From: an uncultured Acidimicrobiales bacterium
GTDB lineage: Bacteria; Actinomycetota; Acidimicrobiia; Acidimicrobiales; SZUA-35
Assembly: GCA_937922805.1 (NCBI GenBank)
Contig: CALAJV010000028.1
Coordinates: forward strand, 1-33,759
DNA: 33,759 nucleotides
Reading direction: 5' to 3'
In this document: positions 1-7,210 of the stretch, piece by piece
Numbering within the stretch: position 1 is the first letter of the stretch
How the letters are laid out: every line of letters starts with the position of its first letter
Position numbers and translations under genes: made by a program
Notes under the pieces: generated by a model
Told to the model about the DNA's origin: nothing
The model's input: only the letters and a program-made list of their open reading frames with translations
The model's database searches: none

Positions 1-2167
1 CCATCTCAGCATCCTGACGAGCAACCAACTCAGTCAACCGATCAGCAAAATCATCCCCATACACATCACCATCCAAAAACTCACCAAGCTCACCCTCATG
101 AACCAACACCAAATCCGAAACCGGATCACCACCTAACCCACGCTCAACCGAACGACCGGCATCGCTTGCTGCAACCTCAGACGACAGCACCAGTCCAGAA
201 ACCGGCTCATCTGACACCGTTGCCGCTTCCTCCGGTAGAGCCACATCAAACGAGTCCAGAACATCACCAGAACCACTCGCCAGAACAGCGCCAGACTCAC
301 TTGGCGGAACATCGCCAGAACCACTCGCTGGAACAGCGCCAGACTCACTCGCCAGAACAGCGCCAGAACCACTTGCTGGAACATCGCCAGAACCACTCGC
401 CAGAACATCACCAGAACCACTTGCTGGAACAGCGCCAGAACCAACAACCGGATCCCCTGGGCCACCAAACGCAACCAACTGATCGCCAAGCGCAACATCA
501 GCTTCCACATCCTGGCCCAGTTCACTAAGCGGTTTACTTGCCGACGGAGCGCTGTCGAAGGTTTGTAGGTCGGGGAACAAATCGGCCTCTTGTTCAGCCA
601 ACGTCGGACCAATATCAAGATCTACGGTGACGGCCCGACCCTCAGAATCAAAAAACTCGGCCGCTCCTGTTTCGTCATCGACAACAGCAAACATGTCACC
701 AGACTGGCCAAACGGACGAGCGCCATCAGGCAATCGCCCAAGATCCGGACCAACATCTACCGGCGAGATCTCGGTATCGGTACCGATCTCGCTAACAGCA
801 TCGATCGGAGTCCCGAACGGGTCGTAGGAAATATTGGTTTCTGGCCTTTCGGCGAGCTCGTCGGCAACGCCACTTCGCTCATTACTAGATGCATCTAGTG
901 CTGCCGATAACGCTTCTGGAGCGCTTTCCTGGTTTGCCAAGCCCAACGGCGCGCCCTCAAACGACTCTGCCAGTTCGGCCTCAAAATCAGCCGACACAAT
1001 CTCAGAATCTAGACTGGCTTCATTGTCGCTAACGCTATTCTGGACGTCGCTATTGTGGACGTCGCTGTTCTGGATTCTGTTATTTTGCGCATCCCGAGCA
1101 GCGTTCGCCTGATCATCGGCCCTTTGGTTTGACGCGTCGGCCTCAGCTTGGCTACCGAACACGTTTCCAAACCGATCAGTCGCCTGGTTCGAGTCCTCGG
1201 TTTTGGTGATGTCAGTTGTGGTTGTGTCGTTGCTGTCGGCTACGACATCGCCAAACGGGTCATAAGACACAGCATCGATCTGAGAATCAACATCGTCAGC
1301 AACCGCTGTGCTCATGTCCTCGACGACGCCGACCTGTGAGTCGCTTTCTTGAGTGTTACTGTCCTGCAAGCCACCGATCGGTGAGTCACTGTCCTGCGAG
1401 TCACCGACCTGTGAGTCGCTCTCTTGGGTGTCACCAACCTGCGAGCCACGGTTCTGGGTGTTGACGTCTCGATTTGAGGTGTCGGCGTCATCTTGTGAGC
1501 CGAACACGGCATCGAAATTGTCCGAGAGCCCGTAGGACTCGAAATAGTCAACCGAAGAACTTGCTACTTCCTCTTCGAAATCCGACGCCGCATGTTCGAT
1601 GTCTTGAGATCGACTATCGGTGTCGACATCGTCAGAAATTGTCGGACCCAAACCTCCGAACGCGTCGATACTCTCATGATCGACGGAGCTACCATCTGAA
1701 CTGCCGTTGCTGGGCGTGGTGTTGTCTGCCGCTCCGCCAAAGTCGCTGCCACCAAATCCACCGCTGTAGCCGCCATCGGGACTGTCGCTGCTCGACGTGG
1801 TGTTATCTGCCCCTCCACCAAAGTCGCTGCCACCAAAACCACCACCGGTCGAGCCGCCATCTGGGCTGGGGGGAGGATCACCGTCGGCGCTGACGCTTCC
1901 ATCAATGGAACCACCAGGAGCGCCGGCGGCAGGAATAGTCGAGCCACCAATGCCAAGACTGGTAACGGCCGCTGACGCGAAAAACAGGGTGGACCCCCGC
2001 CTTAGCCAACTACCACGAAATGTTGATTGAAAAAAGTCAGTCGACCATTGCCTCGTTCGTCGCCCTTCTACATCTCGTCCGAAATTGGAACTACTGACGA
2101 AAGACTCGGATTGGCCATCTTCAGCCACACCAAAATCGACGACCCAAGAAGAACACTTTTCACACAT
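1..2167 (-). CDS. Large acidic repeat-containing secreted/surface protein (3' end outside window)
   Basis: An uninterrupted reading frame runs leftward from ATG at 2167 to the window edge, at least 722 codons with no stop. GGTGGG lies 6 bases upstream of the ATG and supports this start. A hydrophobic stretch (TLFFASAAVTSLGIGGS, near residues 59-75) follows paired arginines and could be a late signal or anchor segment. The rest is Ser/Asp/Gly/Gln-rich, strongly acidic and looks disordered. It is built from repeats: two 27-residue Gly-rich copies (FGGSDFGG), a Gln-Ser-Asp-rich tract with recurring SQVGD, two FGSQ-x-x-A-D blocks, two SYDPFG blocks, and eight 8-residue units near the left edge. 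No catalytic domain was recognised. It lies 164 bases downstream of the tadE-like gene on the same strand, so it may belong to the pilus locus as an adhesin or fibre-associated protein; that is inference. GTG at 2128 is an alternative start without a ribosome site. Confidence 0.75.
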   Translation of the reverse strand, partial: MCEKCSSWVVDFGVAEDGQSESFVSSSNFGRDVEGRRTRQWSTDFFQSTFRGSWLRRGSTLFFASAAVTSLGIGGSTIPAAGAPGGSIDGSVSADGDPPPSPDGGSTGGGFGGSDFGGGADNTTSSSDSPDGGYSGGFGGSDFGGAADNTTPSNGSSDGSSVDHESIDAFGGLGPTISDDVDTDSRSQDIEHAASDFEEEVASSSVDYFESYGLSDNFDAVFGSQDDADTSNRDVNTQNRGSQVGDTQESDSQVGDSQDSDSPIGGLQDSNTQESDSQVGVVEDMSTAVADDVDSQIDAVSYDPFGDVVADSNDTTTTDITKTEDSNQATDRFGNVFGSQAEADASNQRADDQANAARDAQNNRIQNSDVHNSDVQNSVSDNEASLDSEIVSADFEAELAESFEGAPLGLANQESAPEALSAALDASSNERSGVADELAERPETNISYDPFGTPIDAVSEIGTDTEISPVDVGPDLGRLPDGARPFGQSGDMFAVVDDETGAAEFFDSEGRAVTVDLDIGPTLAEQEADLFPDLQTFDSAPSASKPLSELGQDVEADVALGDQLVAFGGPGDPVVGSGAVPASGSGDVLASGSGDVPASGSGAVLASESGAVPASGSGDVPPSESGAVLASGSGDVLDSFDVALPEEAATVSDEPVSGLVLSSEVAASDAGRSVERGLGGDPVSDLVLVHEGELGEFLDGDVYGDDFADRLTELVARQDAEM
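257..448 (-). repeat. Eight in-frame 24-bp tandem repeats
   Basis: Eight consecutive 24-base units encode eight 8-residue blocks of the type GSGDVPAS, GSGAVLAS or ESGAVPAS on the minus strand. Units start at 257, 281, 305, 329, 353, 377, 401 and 425 and differ mainly at the codons for Asp/Ala, Leu/Pro and Gly/Glu. Because 24 is a multiple of 3, slippage would change protein length without breaking the frame. Confidence 0.9.
1716..1877 (-). repeat. Two 81-bp tandem copies in the surface-protein gene
   Basis: Positions 1716-1796 and 1797-1877 are similar at an offset of 81 bases. Both encode a 27-residue Gly-rich block containing FGGSDFGG followed by ADNTT. The copies carry scattered substitutions and keep the reading frame. 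Confidence 0.75.
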
Positions 2168-2331
2168 TTAGATCCCACCATCAAATGTTTCCGCACCAGG
2201 CTACACCAGCCCAGCTATTTCAGAATAGCCATCCGTATCCGCCTATTCAACCCTGTGAACGTCCAGTCGCTGGGACTGCACGGGCCAAATAAGCCAGCCT
2301 AGGGGCAACGGAAACGCTGTAACGGAGCCCG

Positions 2332-2856
2332 TCAGCCCTGCCTGCTGGCTGGATATTCGACCCGCATAGTTACTGCAGCCGACAGATAGACATCTCCGAT
2401 CAACAAACCGACAATTGGCACCGAAGTTGGCGATTCATACCCAACTGTTGCCGTCACAAACTGGCCAGAATCGACTCCTCTATCCAGGCTTACCAAAGTT
2501 CGCTGGGGGTCAAGCCGAGCAGATCCTTGCCTTATTACCTGGTCGACGACAACTTGTCGTGGTTCTACGGCCGCTGCCCGTGCCGCTTCACGGGCTAGAT
2601 CCTGTACAACCAAAGAATCCCGAACCACGAGTCCGACTTGGACAACCACGAGGACAGCTAGAAGCAGTACTGGAAGAACCAAGACGAACTCAACCGTTGA
2701 TTGTCCAACCTCACAAGGCCCTCTACGACGACATACCAACCTCGAACCAAATTGACCCTGCGTTGAACAATCCTGCGTTGAACAATCCTGTGTTGAACAA
2801 TCCTGTGTTAGACAATCCTGCGGTCGACGACGGCTACGGGACCGGCGGCGTAGCAT
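2332..2856 (-). CDS. TadE-like pseudopilin
   Basis: The 174-residue product carries the TadE-type signature GQSTVEF followed by a long hydrophobic helix (LVLPVLLLAVLVVVQVGLVV, residues about 59-78). Glu is at +5 after Gly, as in prepilin-peptidase substrates of Tad systems. The C-terminal 90 residues form a small extracytoplasmic domain. TadE-family proteins are minor pilins of the Tad/Flp pilus. The N-terminus is odd: before the cleavage motif sit an Arg-rich stretch and a Cys-containing run of DCSTQ units encoded by a 15-bp repeat. This extends the leader to about 53 residues. Translation might therefore start at an internal TTG just before the motif, which would leave the repeats untranslated. 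The ATG at 2856 overlaps the end of the pilin gene by 23 bases. Confidence 0.8.
   Translation of the reverse strand: MLRRRSRSRRRPQDCLTQDCSTQDCSTQDCSTQGQFGSRLVCRRRGPCEVGQSTVEFVLVLPVLLLAVLVVVQVGLVVRDSLVVQDLAREAARAAAVEPRQVVVDQVIRQGSARLDPQRTLVSLDRGVDSGQFVTATVGYESPTSVPIVGLLIGDVYLSAAVTMRVEYPASRQG
2757..2816 (-). repeat. Four 15-bp tandem repeats at the 5' end of the tadE-like gene
   Basis: Units at 2757, 2772, 2787 and 2802 read CCTGCGTTGAACAAT or close variants on the plus strand. On the minus strand they encode repeated DCSTQ. A partial fifth unit begins at 2817. Confidence 0.9.
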
Positions 2857-3088
2857 CGCTTATCACCGAGTTGACCACGGTCGACATTAGTTGGCCGATA
2901 GATCCGCTGCTGACTGCCCAGGCCACCAGCATTCCGGCAATAGCTGCGGCTCCTAGCAACACAAGGGCATACTCAACGGTCGCCTGGCCCGAATCGTCGC
3001 GAAGCAAACGGCGAATAGAGCCGCCGTCCAAACACGTTCTCACTCCGGCCAAATTCGATTTGTTGTCTTCTAGCTTTTGATAGTTCAT
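2834..3088 (-). CDS. Flp-type pilin, DUF4244-like
   Basis: This 84-residue protein has a basic leader of about 34 residues (IRRLLRDDSG), then QATVEYALVL. Glu is at +5 and Tyr at +6 after the Gly cleavage site, followed by a hydrophobic helix of about 23 residues and a short tail ending TPPVP. That is the layout of Flp major pilins and of the small DUF4244 proteins found in actinobacterial Tad loci. It is probably the structural subunit: cleaved by a prepilin peptidase, held in the membrane, then extruded by TadA/B/C. AAGGA lies about 10 bases before the ATG. It follows tadC by 58 bases, the largest gap in the pilus genes so far, so this pilin could also have its own expression control. No prepilin peptidase is encoded in the window. 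Confidence 0.8.
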   Translation of the reverse strand: MNYQKLEDNKSNLAGVRTCLDGGSIRRLLRDDSGQATVEYALVLLGAAAIAGMLVAWAVSSGSIGQLMSTVVNSVISDATPPVP

Positions 3089-3146
3089 TATTCGATGTTC
3101 CTTGCAAGAGATAGGCTTCAGGGCGTCAGAAACGCCGAATAGGTTT

Positions 3147-3638
3147 CTACGGCGCTAGTCGAAGTCCCGACCAGGCCACCAACACAATGGGAACGACGGT
3201 TCCGATCAGCACGGCTGGCAGCAGCACTACTACTAACGGGATTAGCAATCGGACCGACAGTTCCTTTGCTGTACGCTCCGAATCCATTTGCCGGACCCGA
3301 CGGGCGTCATCAGACAGGTGTTGGAGAATCGACCCGATAGGAGCGCCGCCTCGATCGGCCATGGTTAACGCTCCGACAAAAGGGTGGAAGCCAGGACCGA
3401 GGTCTGATAGTTCCACCATCAAGGCGTCTGCCCACAACTCGCCCGCCGCCACCCGGTCGATTACCGCGGCGAAGTAAGGTTGAACGGGGGACGGCCCAAT
3501 AGTTGCCAATACTTCGACAACATCAGGAACTGTTCCACCTCCACCCAAAATGACTGCGGCTAGATCAGCGGTTGAAGCAGCGGTTGCCGCCAACGCAGCT
3601 GAGGTCCGCCGAACCTCGCGGCGTTTCCACAGACCCAT
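3147..3638 (-). CDS. tadC: TadC-like type II secretion F-domain protein
   Basis: The 163-residue product matches the T2SF platform fold. A cytoplasmic helical domain (around FHPFVGALTMADRGG and LQHLSDDAR) is followed by a C-terminal hydrophobic hairpin (LLIPLVVVLLPAVLIGTVVP). With TadB it would form the inner-membrane platform that couples TadA ATP hydrolysis to pilin extrusion. The start is the ATG at 3638, which shares one base with the tadB stop (TGATG), indicating translational coupling; an in-frame TTG lies one codon upstream. At 163 residues it is shorter than full TadC proteins with two transmembrane regions, consistent with the compact single-T2SF forms of actinobacteria. Confidence 0.82.
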   Translation of the reverse strand: MGLWKRREVRRTSAALAATAASTADLAAVILGGGGTVPDVVEVLATIGPSPVQPYFAAVIDRVAAGELWADALMVELSDLGPGFHPFVGALTMADRGGAPIGSILQHLSDDARRVRQMDSERTAKELSVRLLIPLVVVLLPAVLIGTVVPIVLVAWSGLRLAP

Positions 3639-4360
3639 CAAGATTCACCGTCGCCGTCGGTCAGAAACATCATCCAACGCCAGCCGCAGCCGGTCAGGCC
3701 CGCTGAGGCCACAACGCAGATAGCGCCAGGCCAACTGAAAAGATAAAAGTTGGCCAACCTCGCATCAGCCAAAGCAGCCAAGAAAGCGAACATCAGTGGA
3801 GCCAGCGACAGAACCGATGCCGACGCTCGTGCTTGGCTGGCGTGAACCCCAACTTCTTTTCGAGCATGAGCTGACGCCATCAACGTGTGGCGGAGGTGTT
3901 GCAGCGCCTGAGTTGTCGGCCCTCCGGTCGTTGCCAACGCATGTAAACCGGCGCCGAAGAGGCGAAGCGATGGCTCCCGGTGGGTTGTCAATGTCGAGAT
4001 CGACTGATTCAAAGGCAACCCGGCGGCCAGCGAATCGGTTAGTGGCGAGACTAGTTGCCGGGCGCCATACAGTTCCGTCGCTCGATCAAGCTGGATAAGC
4101 GCTTCTCGAAACCCAGCACCAGCGCGAATATCGACGAGCAGGATGTCTACCAAATTTGGAAGCTCTCCCAAGGCTTGTTCTCGGCGGCGTCGATGGCCGA
4201 TTCGCTCCACCTGAACCGGCCCGACCGCGGCCACGAGAATGGCGCATACAACCACTGTTGGACTTGTGACGACGAGGCCAAGCGTTCCCGACAGTAACGC
4301 TGCGACCGTAACCGCTACCTCACCGGTTGCTCCGAGTGGTACCGACCTGGCCGCACTCAT
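3638..4360 (-). CDS. tadB: TadB-like type II secretion F-domain protein
   Basis: The 240-residue membrane protein has an N-terminal hydrophobic pair of segments (AVTVAALLSGTLGLVV, VVVCAILVAAVG) and then a cytoplasmic T2SF region (ELPNLVDILLVDIRAGAGF, FGAGLHALATTGGP). C-terminal membrane segments follow (LSLAPLMFAFLAAL and AICVVASAGLTGCGW). It pairs with TadC as the pilus assembly platform. The start is chosen at ATG 4360 because it overlaps the tadA stop as ATGA, the coupling seen elsewhere in this operon; an upstream in-frame start at 4405 would overlap tadA by 49 bases. The gene ends by overlapping tadC. Confidence 0.85.
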   Translation of the reverse strand: MSAARSVPLGATGEVAVTVAALLSGTLGLVVTSPTVVVCAILVAAVGPVQVERIGHRRRREQALGELPNLVDILLVDIRAGAGFREALIQLDRATELYGARQLVSPLTDSLAAGLPLNQSISTLTTHREPSLRLFGAGLHALATTGGPTTQALQHLRHTLMASAHARKEVGVHASQARASASVLSLAPLMFAFLAALADARLANFYLFSWPGAICVVASAGLTGCGWRWMMFLTDGDGES

Positions 4361-5490
4361 GGCGACACCAGCCGCAACTGGTCTTCGGTTGCGGTTGTTG
4401 ACCAAATCGTCGGTAATTGGCTAGCGACGTGGACTGGCTCCGCTGGAACACGATGGATTTTTTCGACGTAGCGGACGTCATGTTTGCGTCTAACTACAAC
4501 GACTGCGTCGATGGCCTCGAAGACGGTTCGTTCGATTACTTCCATCGAGGTAACTACATCAGCTAACCCAGCTAGGGTTGCTAATCTTCGAAGCCCTCCC
4601 AGAGCAGTTGCCGCGTGGCACGTCGAGATCGATCCGCCGTGACCGGTAGTCATTGCTAGCAATAGGTCTAGCGCTTCTGCGCCGCGAACCTCACCAACGA
4701 TGATTCGGTCTGGACGCATCCGCAACGATGTCTTGATGAGGTCTCGCAACGAGATTGCTCCGACCCCTTCAGAGTTTTTTGGTCGGGCTTCAAGCCTAAC
4801 TACATGATCGCCAGCGAGCTGGAGTTCGCTTCGGTCTTCGATGCAGACCACACGTTGACTAGCTGGCACAAGTTGGCTAATCGCATTGAGAAGGCTCGTC
4901 TTCCCCGAGCTGGTCGCACCTACTATTAGCAGCGACTTTCCGGAACACACTAGTTCGCTCAGAATGCCAACCAGATCAGGCGGACCGAACGCTTCCAGAG
5001 CGAGCGGTTCGGCCGCAAATTTGCGAACACATACGGTAGGCCCACCGTTTGCCAACGGTGGAAGCACAACGTTTACTCGCTCTCCGCCGGGCAGCATCGC
5101 GTCGACTATCGGCATCGACCGGCTCGCTCGCAGTCCGCTCGGGGCTAGCAATCGTTCAATCAGGACGTTCAAATCGTGAGACGAAAGAGAAATCGACGAC
5201 GTTTCCAGTTGACCACCGCGGTCTACCCAGACTGGGCCCGGCCCATTAATCAGAATCTCGTCGATTCCACTGTCGGCTAAGAGAACTCCAATCGCTCCAT
5301 AGCCACCATCGCCAGGCGCGAAACCGGAAACGAAGGCATCGACCTCCGACAATGAAGCCAGTGGGCAGTGCCGCCGAACCATTTCGGTAAGAGACGATCG
5401 GGAGGTGTTTGGCTGCTCGGTGACTAACTCGATAATTCGACGACGTAGTACCGACTCAGTGTCGCCTTGGATCGCGTTGGATACTGTCAT
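4357..5490 (-). CDS. tadA: TadA/CpaF-family pilus assembly ATPase
   Basis: The 377-residue product is a PilT/VirB11-type secretion ATPase. Walker A is GATSSGKT (residues 191-198), Walker B lies in RIIVGEVRG (262-270), and the conserved His region TGHGGSISTCHA spans 282-293. The N-terminal domain carries the family's LLADSGIDEILINGP stretch and PGGERVNVVLPP. It powers extrusion of Flp pilin from the cytoplasmic face. The length is typical of actinobacterial TadA, shorter than Caulobacter CpaF. The ATG at 5490 overlaps the upstream cpaE-like stop by 4 bases (ATGA), and its own stop overlaps tadB the same way, so cpaE-tadA-tadB-tadC are probably translated as a coupled set. Confidence 0.95.
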   Translation of the reverse strand: MTVSNAIQGDTESVLRRRIIELVTEQPNTSRSSLTEMVRRHCPLASLSEVDAFVSGFAPGDGGYGAIGVLLADSGIDEILINGPGPVWVDRGGQLETSSISLSSHDLNVLIERLLAPSGLRASRSMPIVDAMLPGGERVNVVLPPLANGGPTVCVRKFAAEPLALEAFGPPDLVGILSELVCSGKSLLIVGATSSGKTSLLNAISQLVPASQRVVCIEDRSELQLAGDHVVRLEARPKNSEGVGAISLRDLIKTSLRMRPDRIIVGEVRGAEALDLLLAMTTGHGGSISTCHAATALGGLRRLATLAGLADVVTSMEVIERTVFEAIDAVVVVRRKHDVRYVEKIHRVPAEPVHVASQLPTIWSTTATEDQLRLVSP

Positions 5491-6245
5491 GAGTTTTGGC
5501 TCTCCGCTAGCGCTATAACAGCCCGGAGCGACCTCGGGACACCACCGACAACAAGCCCGGCGTCAACTGACCGGGCGGTGGCCGGATCCCACCGAACTGT
5601 TGCACCTAACGGAGCGCCGATGGAGCGCGTCACCTCTTTGCCAGTTAAAGAACGACCTCGTTCAGCGACTACGACTACTCGACTCGGCGTTTCGAACTCT
5701 GCTGATTTGATCAGGCTGAGGTAACAGCAACGAGTCACAAGAACTGAATCGGTTGCATAGGCGCACGCTCGCTCTTTGAGCAGGTCGACTCCGCCCGCAG
5801 GTTCGGTCGCGCTTGAAGCCCTCTTTCCGGTGTCGACCACAACTAGGCGATCTTCGCCCGCCAACAGCTTGAACAAGAGCCGGGATCGTTCAACCACCGA
5901 CGTGCCAGTGTTAGCTTCAGGACCCGCAAGTTCACTGCGTTGGTTCGAAGAGCGGCCCGGTTCAAGTCGTCCCAGTGGACCGAGCGGAAGGAGCTGCAAG
6001 CCAGGGACAACAGGGGCTTCAATCCGGCCAAGGGCATCGGGGGCAGCAAGCGGCTCAACTAGCCAATCAACCAGTCCGAGCGATGGCGCATCAATCCCCA
6101 ACACAGCTGGGAGATCACCTCCAAGATCGACCAGCAACACGTCGCGTGGTTGCCGGCGAGGCCGCTGTTCGCATGCCATCAGCGCCAAGGCCGACGCAAC
6201 GGTCGAACACCCGACTCCACCTTTGGCGCTCCAAATACTCAGCAT
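5487..6245 (-). CDS. CpaE/TadZ-like MinD-family ATPase
   Basis: This 252-residue protein opens with MLSIWSAKGGVGCST, a deviant Walker A (KGGxGxS) typical of ParA/MinD ATPases. VLLVDLGGD and DRLVVVDTG follow as the later nucleotide-site strands. As the first gene of a Tad operon it fits CpaE/TadZ, which positions the pilus machine at the membrane. The start is placed at ATG 6245: AGAGGA sits 6 bases upstream, whereas the in-frame ATG at 6260 overlaps that ribosome site. No separate receiver domain is present, unlike longer CpaE proteins, so it is the short form. The 233-base gap to the divergent DUF2889 gene should contain the operon promoter. Confidence 0.85.
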   Translation of the reverse strand: MLSIWSAKGGVGCSTVASALALMACEQRPRRQPRDVLLVDLGGDLPAVLGIDAPSLGLVDWLVEPLAAPDALGRIEAPVVPGLQLLPLGPLGRLEPGRSSNQRSELAGPEANTGTSVVERSRLLFKLLAGEDRLVVVDTGKRASSATEPAGGVDLLKERACAYATDSVLVTRCCYLSLIKSAEFETPSRVVVVAERGRSLTGKEVTRSIGAPLGATVRWDPATARSVDAGLVVGGVPRSLRAVIALAESQNS

Positions 6246-6251
6246 CGGGTG

Positions 6252-6257
6252 TCCTCT
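6252..6257 (-). promoter_or_regulatory. Ribosome binding site deciding the cpaE-like start
   Basis: AGAGGA on the minus strand lies 6 bases before ATG 6245 and falls within the first codons of the alternative ATG at 6260, favouring the downstream start. Confidence 0.6.
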
Positions 6258-6479
6258 CATTCCAAACGGTCAGAGGCAACCAAGGCTGCAATCGCAGGCT
6301 GGCTTCAGCCAGGCGAAGAACGGAGCGAACGCTCCTGTCGATACGGCGCTGATCTTAGATCAGGGCGAAACTCGGCAGATCACCGGGCGAAATCCGAATG
6401 TACCGGCAACCTACGGAAACGACACAATTGTGGCCAGGAATTGTTTTTGTCCCTTGGTTTGAGGTGAGATAGCGGTTAA

Positions 6480-7181
6480 ATGGAACCCGATATGGCAAGT
6501 ACCAGACCTCACCCAACGATCGAGCATGAACGAGTCGTCGAACCTGACTTCCCGTTGGTCCATGATCGAACCTATTCCGTTCGCGCCTACCGCAAGGGCC
6601 CCAAAGAACTATTGCTACGGGGCCAGATTCGGGATCAGAAGCCGCCTGGTATCTACATCGATCACGACACCGAACCGTTGACAGTCCATCACATGGTTGT
6701 TGATATTGAGATCCAGTTCCCTGAGCTGGTCATCACCAACGCCAACGTTGTGATGGAAACCCATCCGCATACGTCCTGCACCACGATTACCGAGCACTAC
6801 GAGAAGCTGATCGGGATGTCGATCGCACGAGGGTTCAGCCGCCAGATCCGAGAGTTGTTCGGCGGTCCTCGGGGTTGCACTCACACAACCGCGTTACTTC
6901 AAGCCATGGCTCCAGTGGCCGTTCAGTCAATTTGGGGAATGGAGTCTTTCGAACCCGAGGACGGAACTCCGGTACGAACCCCTCTGCCTTCCAATCCAAC
7001 CGACGAACAGATCCGAGAACGGTTCGCGTTTAATATCAACACTTGCCACGTATGGCGCGAAGATGGCCCCACAATCGCTGGTATCAAGAACGGCGATGAG
7101 ATGGAACCGCCGCTCTGGATCGTGGATCGGTTCAAAGAGCTCGGTCTCGATCCGGCGGAGTGGGACTCTCGTTTCGGCTGA
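6480..7181 (+). CDS. DUF2889 family protein
   Basis: The 233-residue soluble protein has the hallmarks of the DUF2889 family: an N-terminal beta region with TVHHMVVDIEIQFPE (residues 68-82), then MSIARGFSRQI and the conserved GGPRGCTHTTALLQAMAP (128-145). Cys133 and His135 are in that motif. No biochemical function is established for the family. Members often sit near aromatic, steroid or acyl-CoA catabolic genes; here the neighbours are a divergent Tad operon and a convergent oxygenase ending 30 bases away. An in-frame ATG at 6492 is an alternative start; GAGGTGAG lies about 11 bases before 6480. There is no signal peptide or membrane segment. Confidence 0.8.
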   Translation: MEPDMASTRPHPTIEHERVVEPDFPLVHDRTYSVRAYRKGPKELLLRGQIRDQKPPGIYIDHDTEPLTVHHMVVDIEIQFPELVITNANVVMETHPHTSCTTITEHYEKLIGMSIARGFSRQIRELFGGPRGCTHTTALLQAMAPVAVQSIWGMESFEPEDGTPVRTPLPSNPTDEQIRERFAFNINTCHVWREDGPTIAGIKNGDEMEPPLWIVDRFKELGLDPAEWDSRFG

Positions 7182-7210
7182 CGGCGGCAACACCAGGCGA
7201 GGCCTTCAAA

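Noticed and set aside
257..448. CRISPR-like array
   Set aside because: Units are contiguous 24-bp coding repeats without unique spacers and no cas gene is present.
133..618. Open frames on both strands with regular Val/Leu- or His/Gln-rich repeats
   Set aside because: They are other-frame readings of the 24-bp repeats of the minus-strand surface-protein gene; the chosen frame is open for over 2 kb.
1180..1205. tRNA-like T-arm sequence (GGTTCGAGTCC)
   Set aside because: The flanking bases do not form the 5-bp stem, no acceptor or anticodon stem pairs around it, and it lies inside the long open frame on the minus strand.
2168..2331. Possible terminator between the tadE-like gene and the surface-protein gene
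   Set aside because: No stable hairpin with a T-run on the minus strand could be found by eye.
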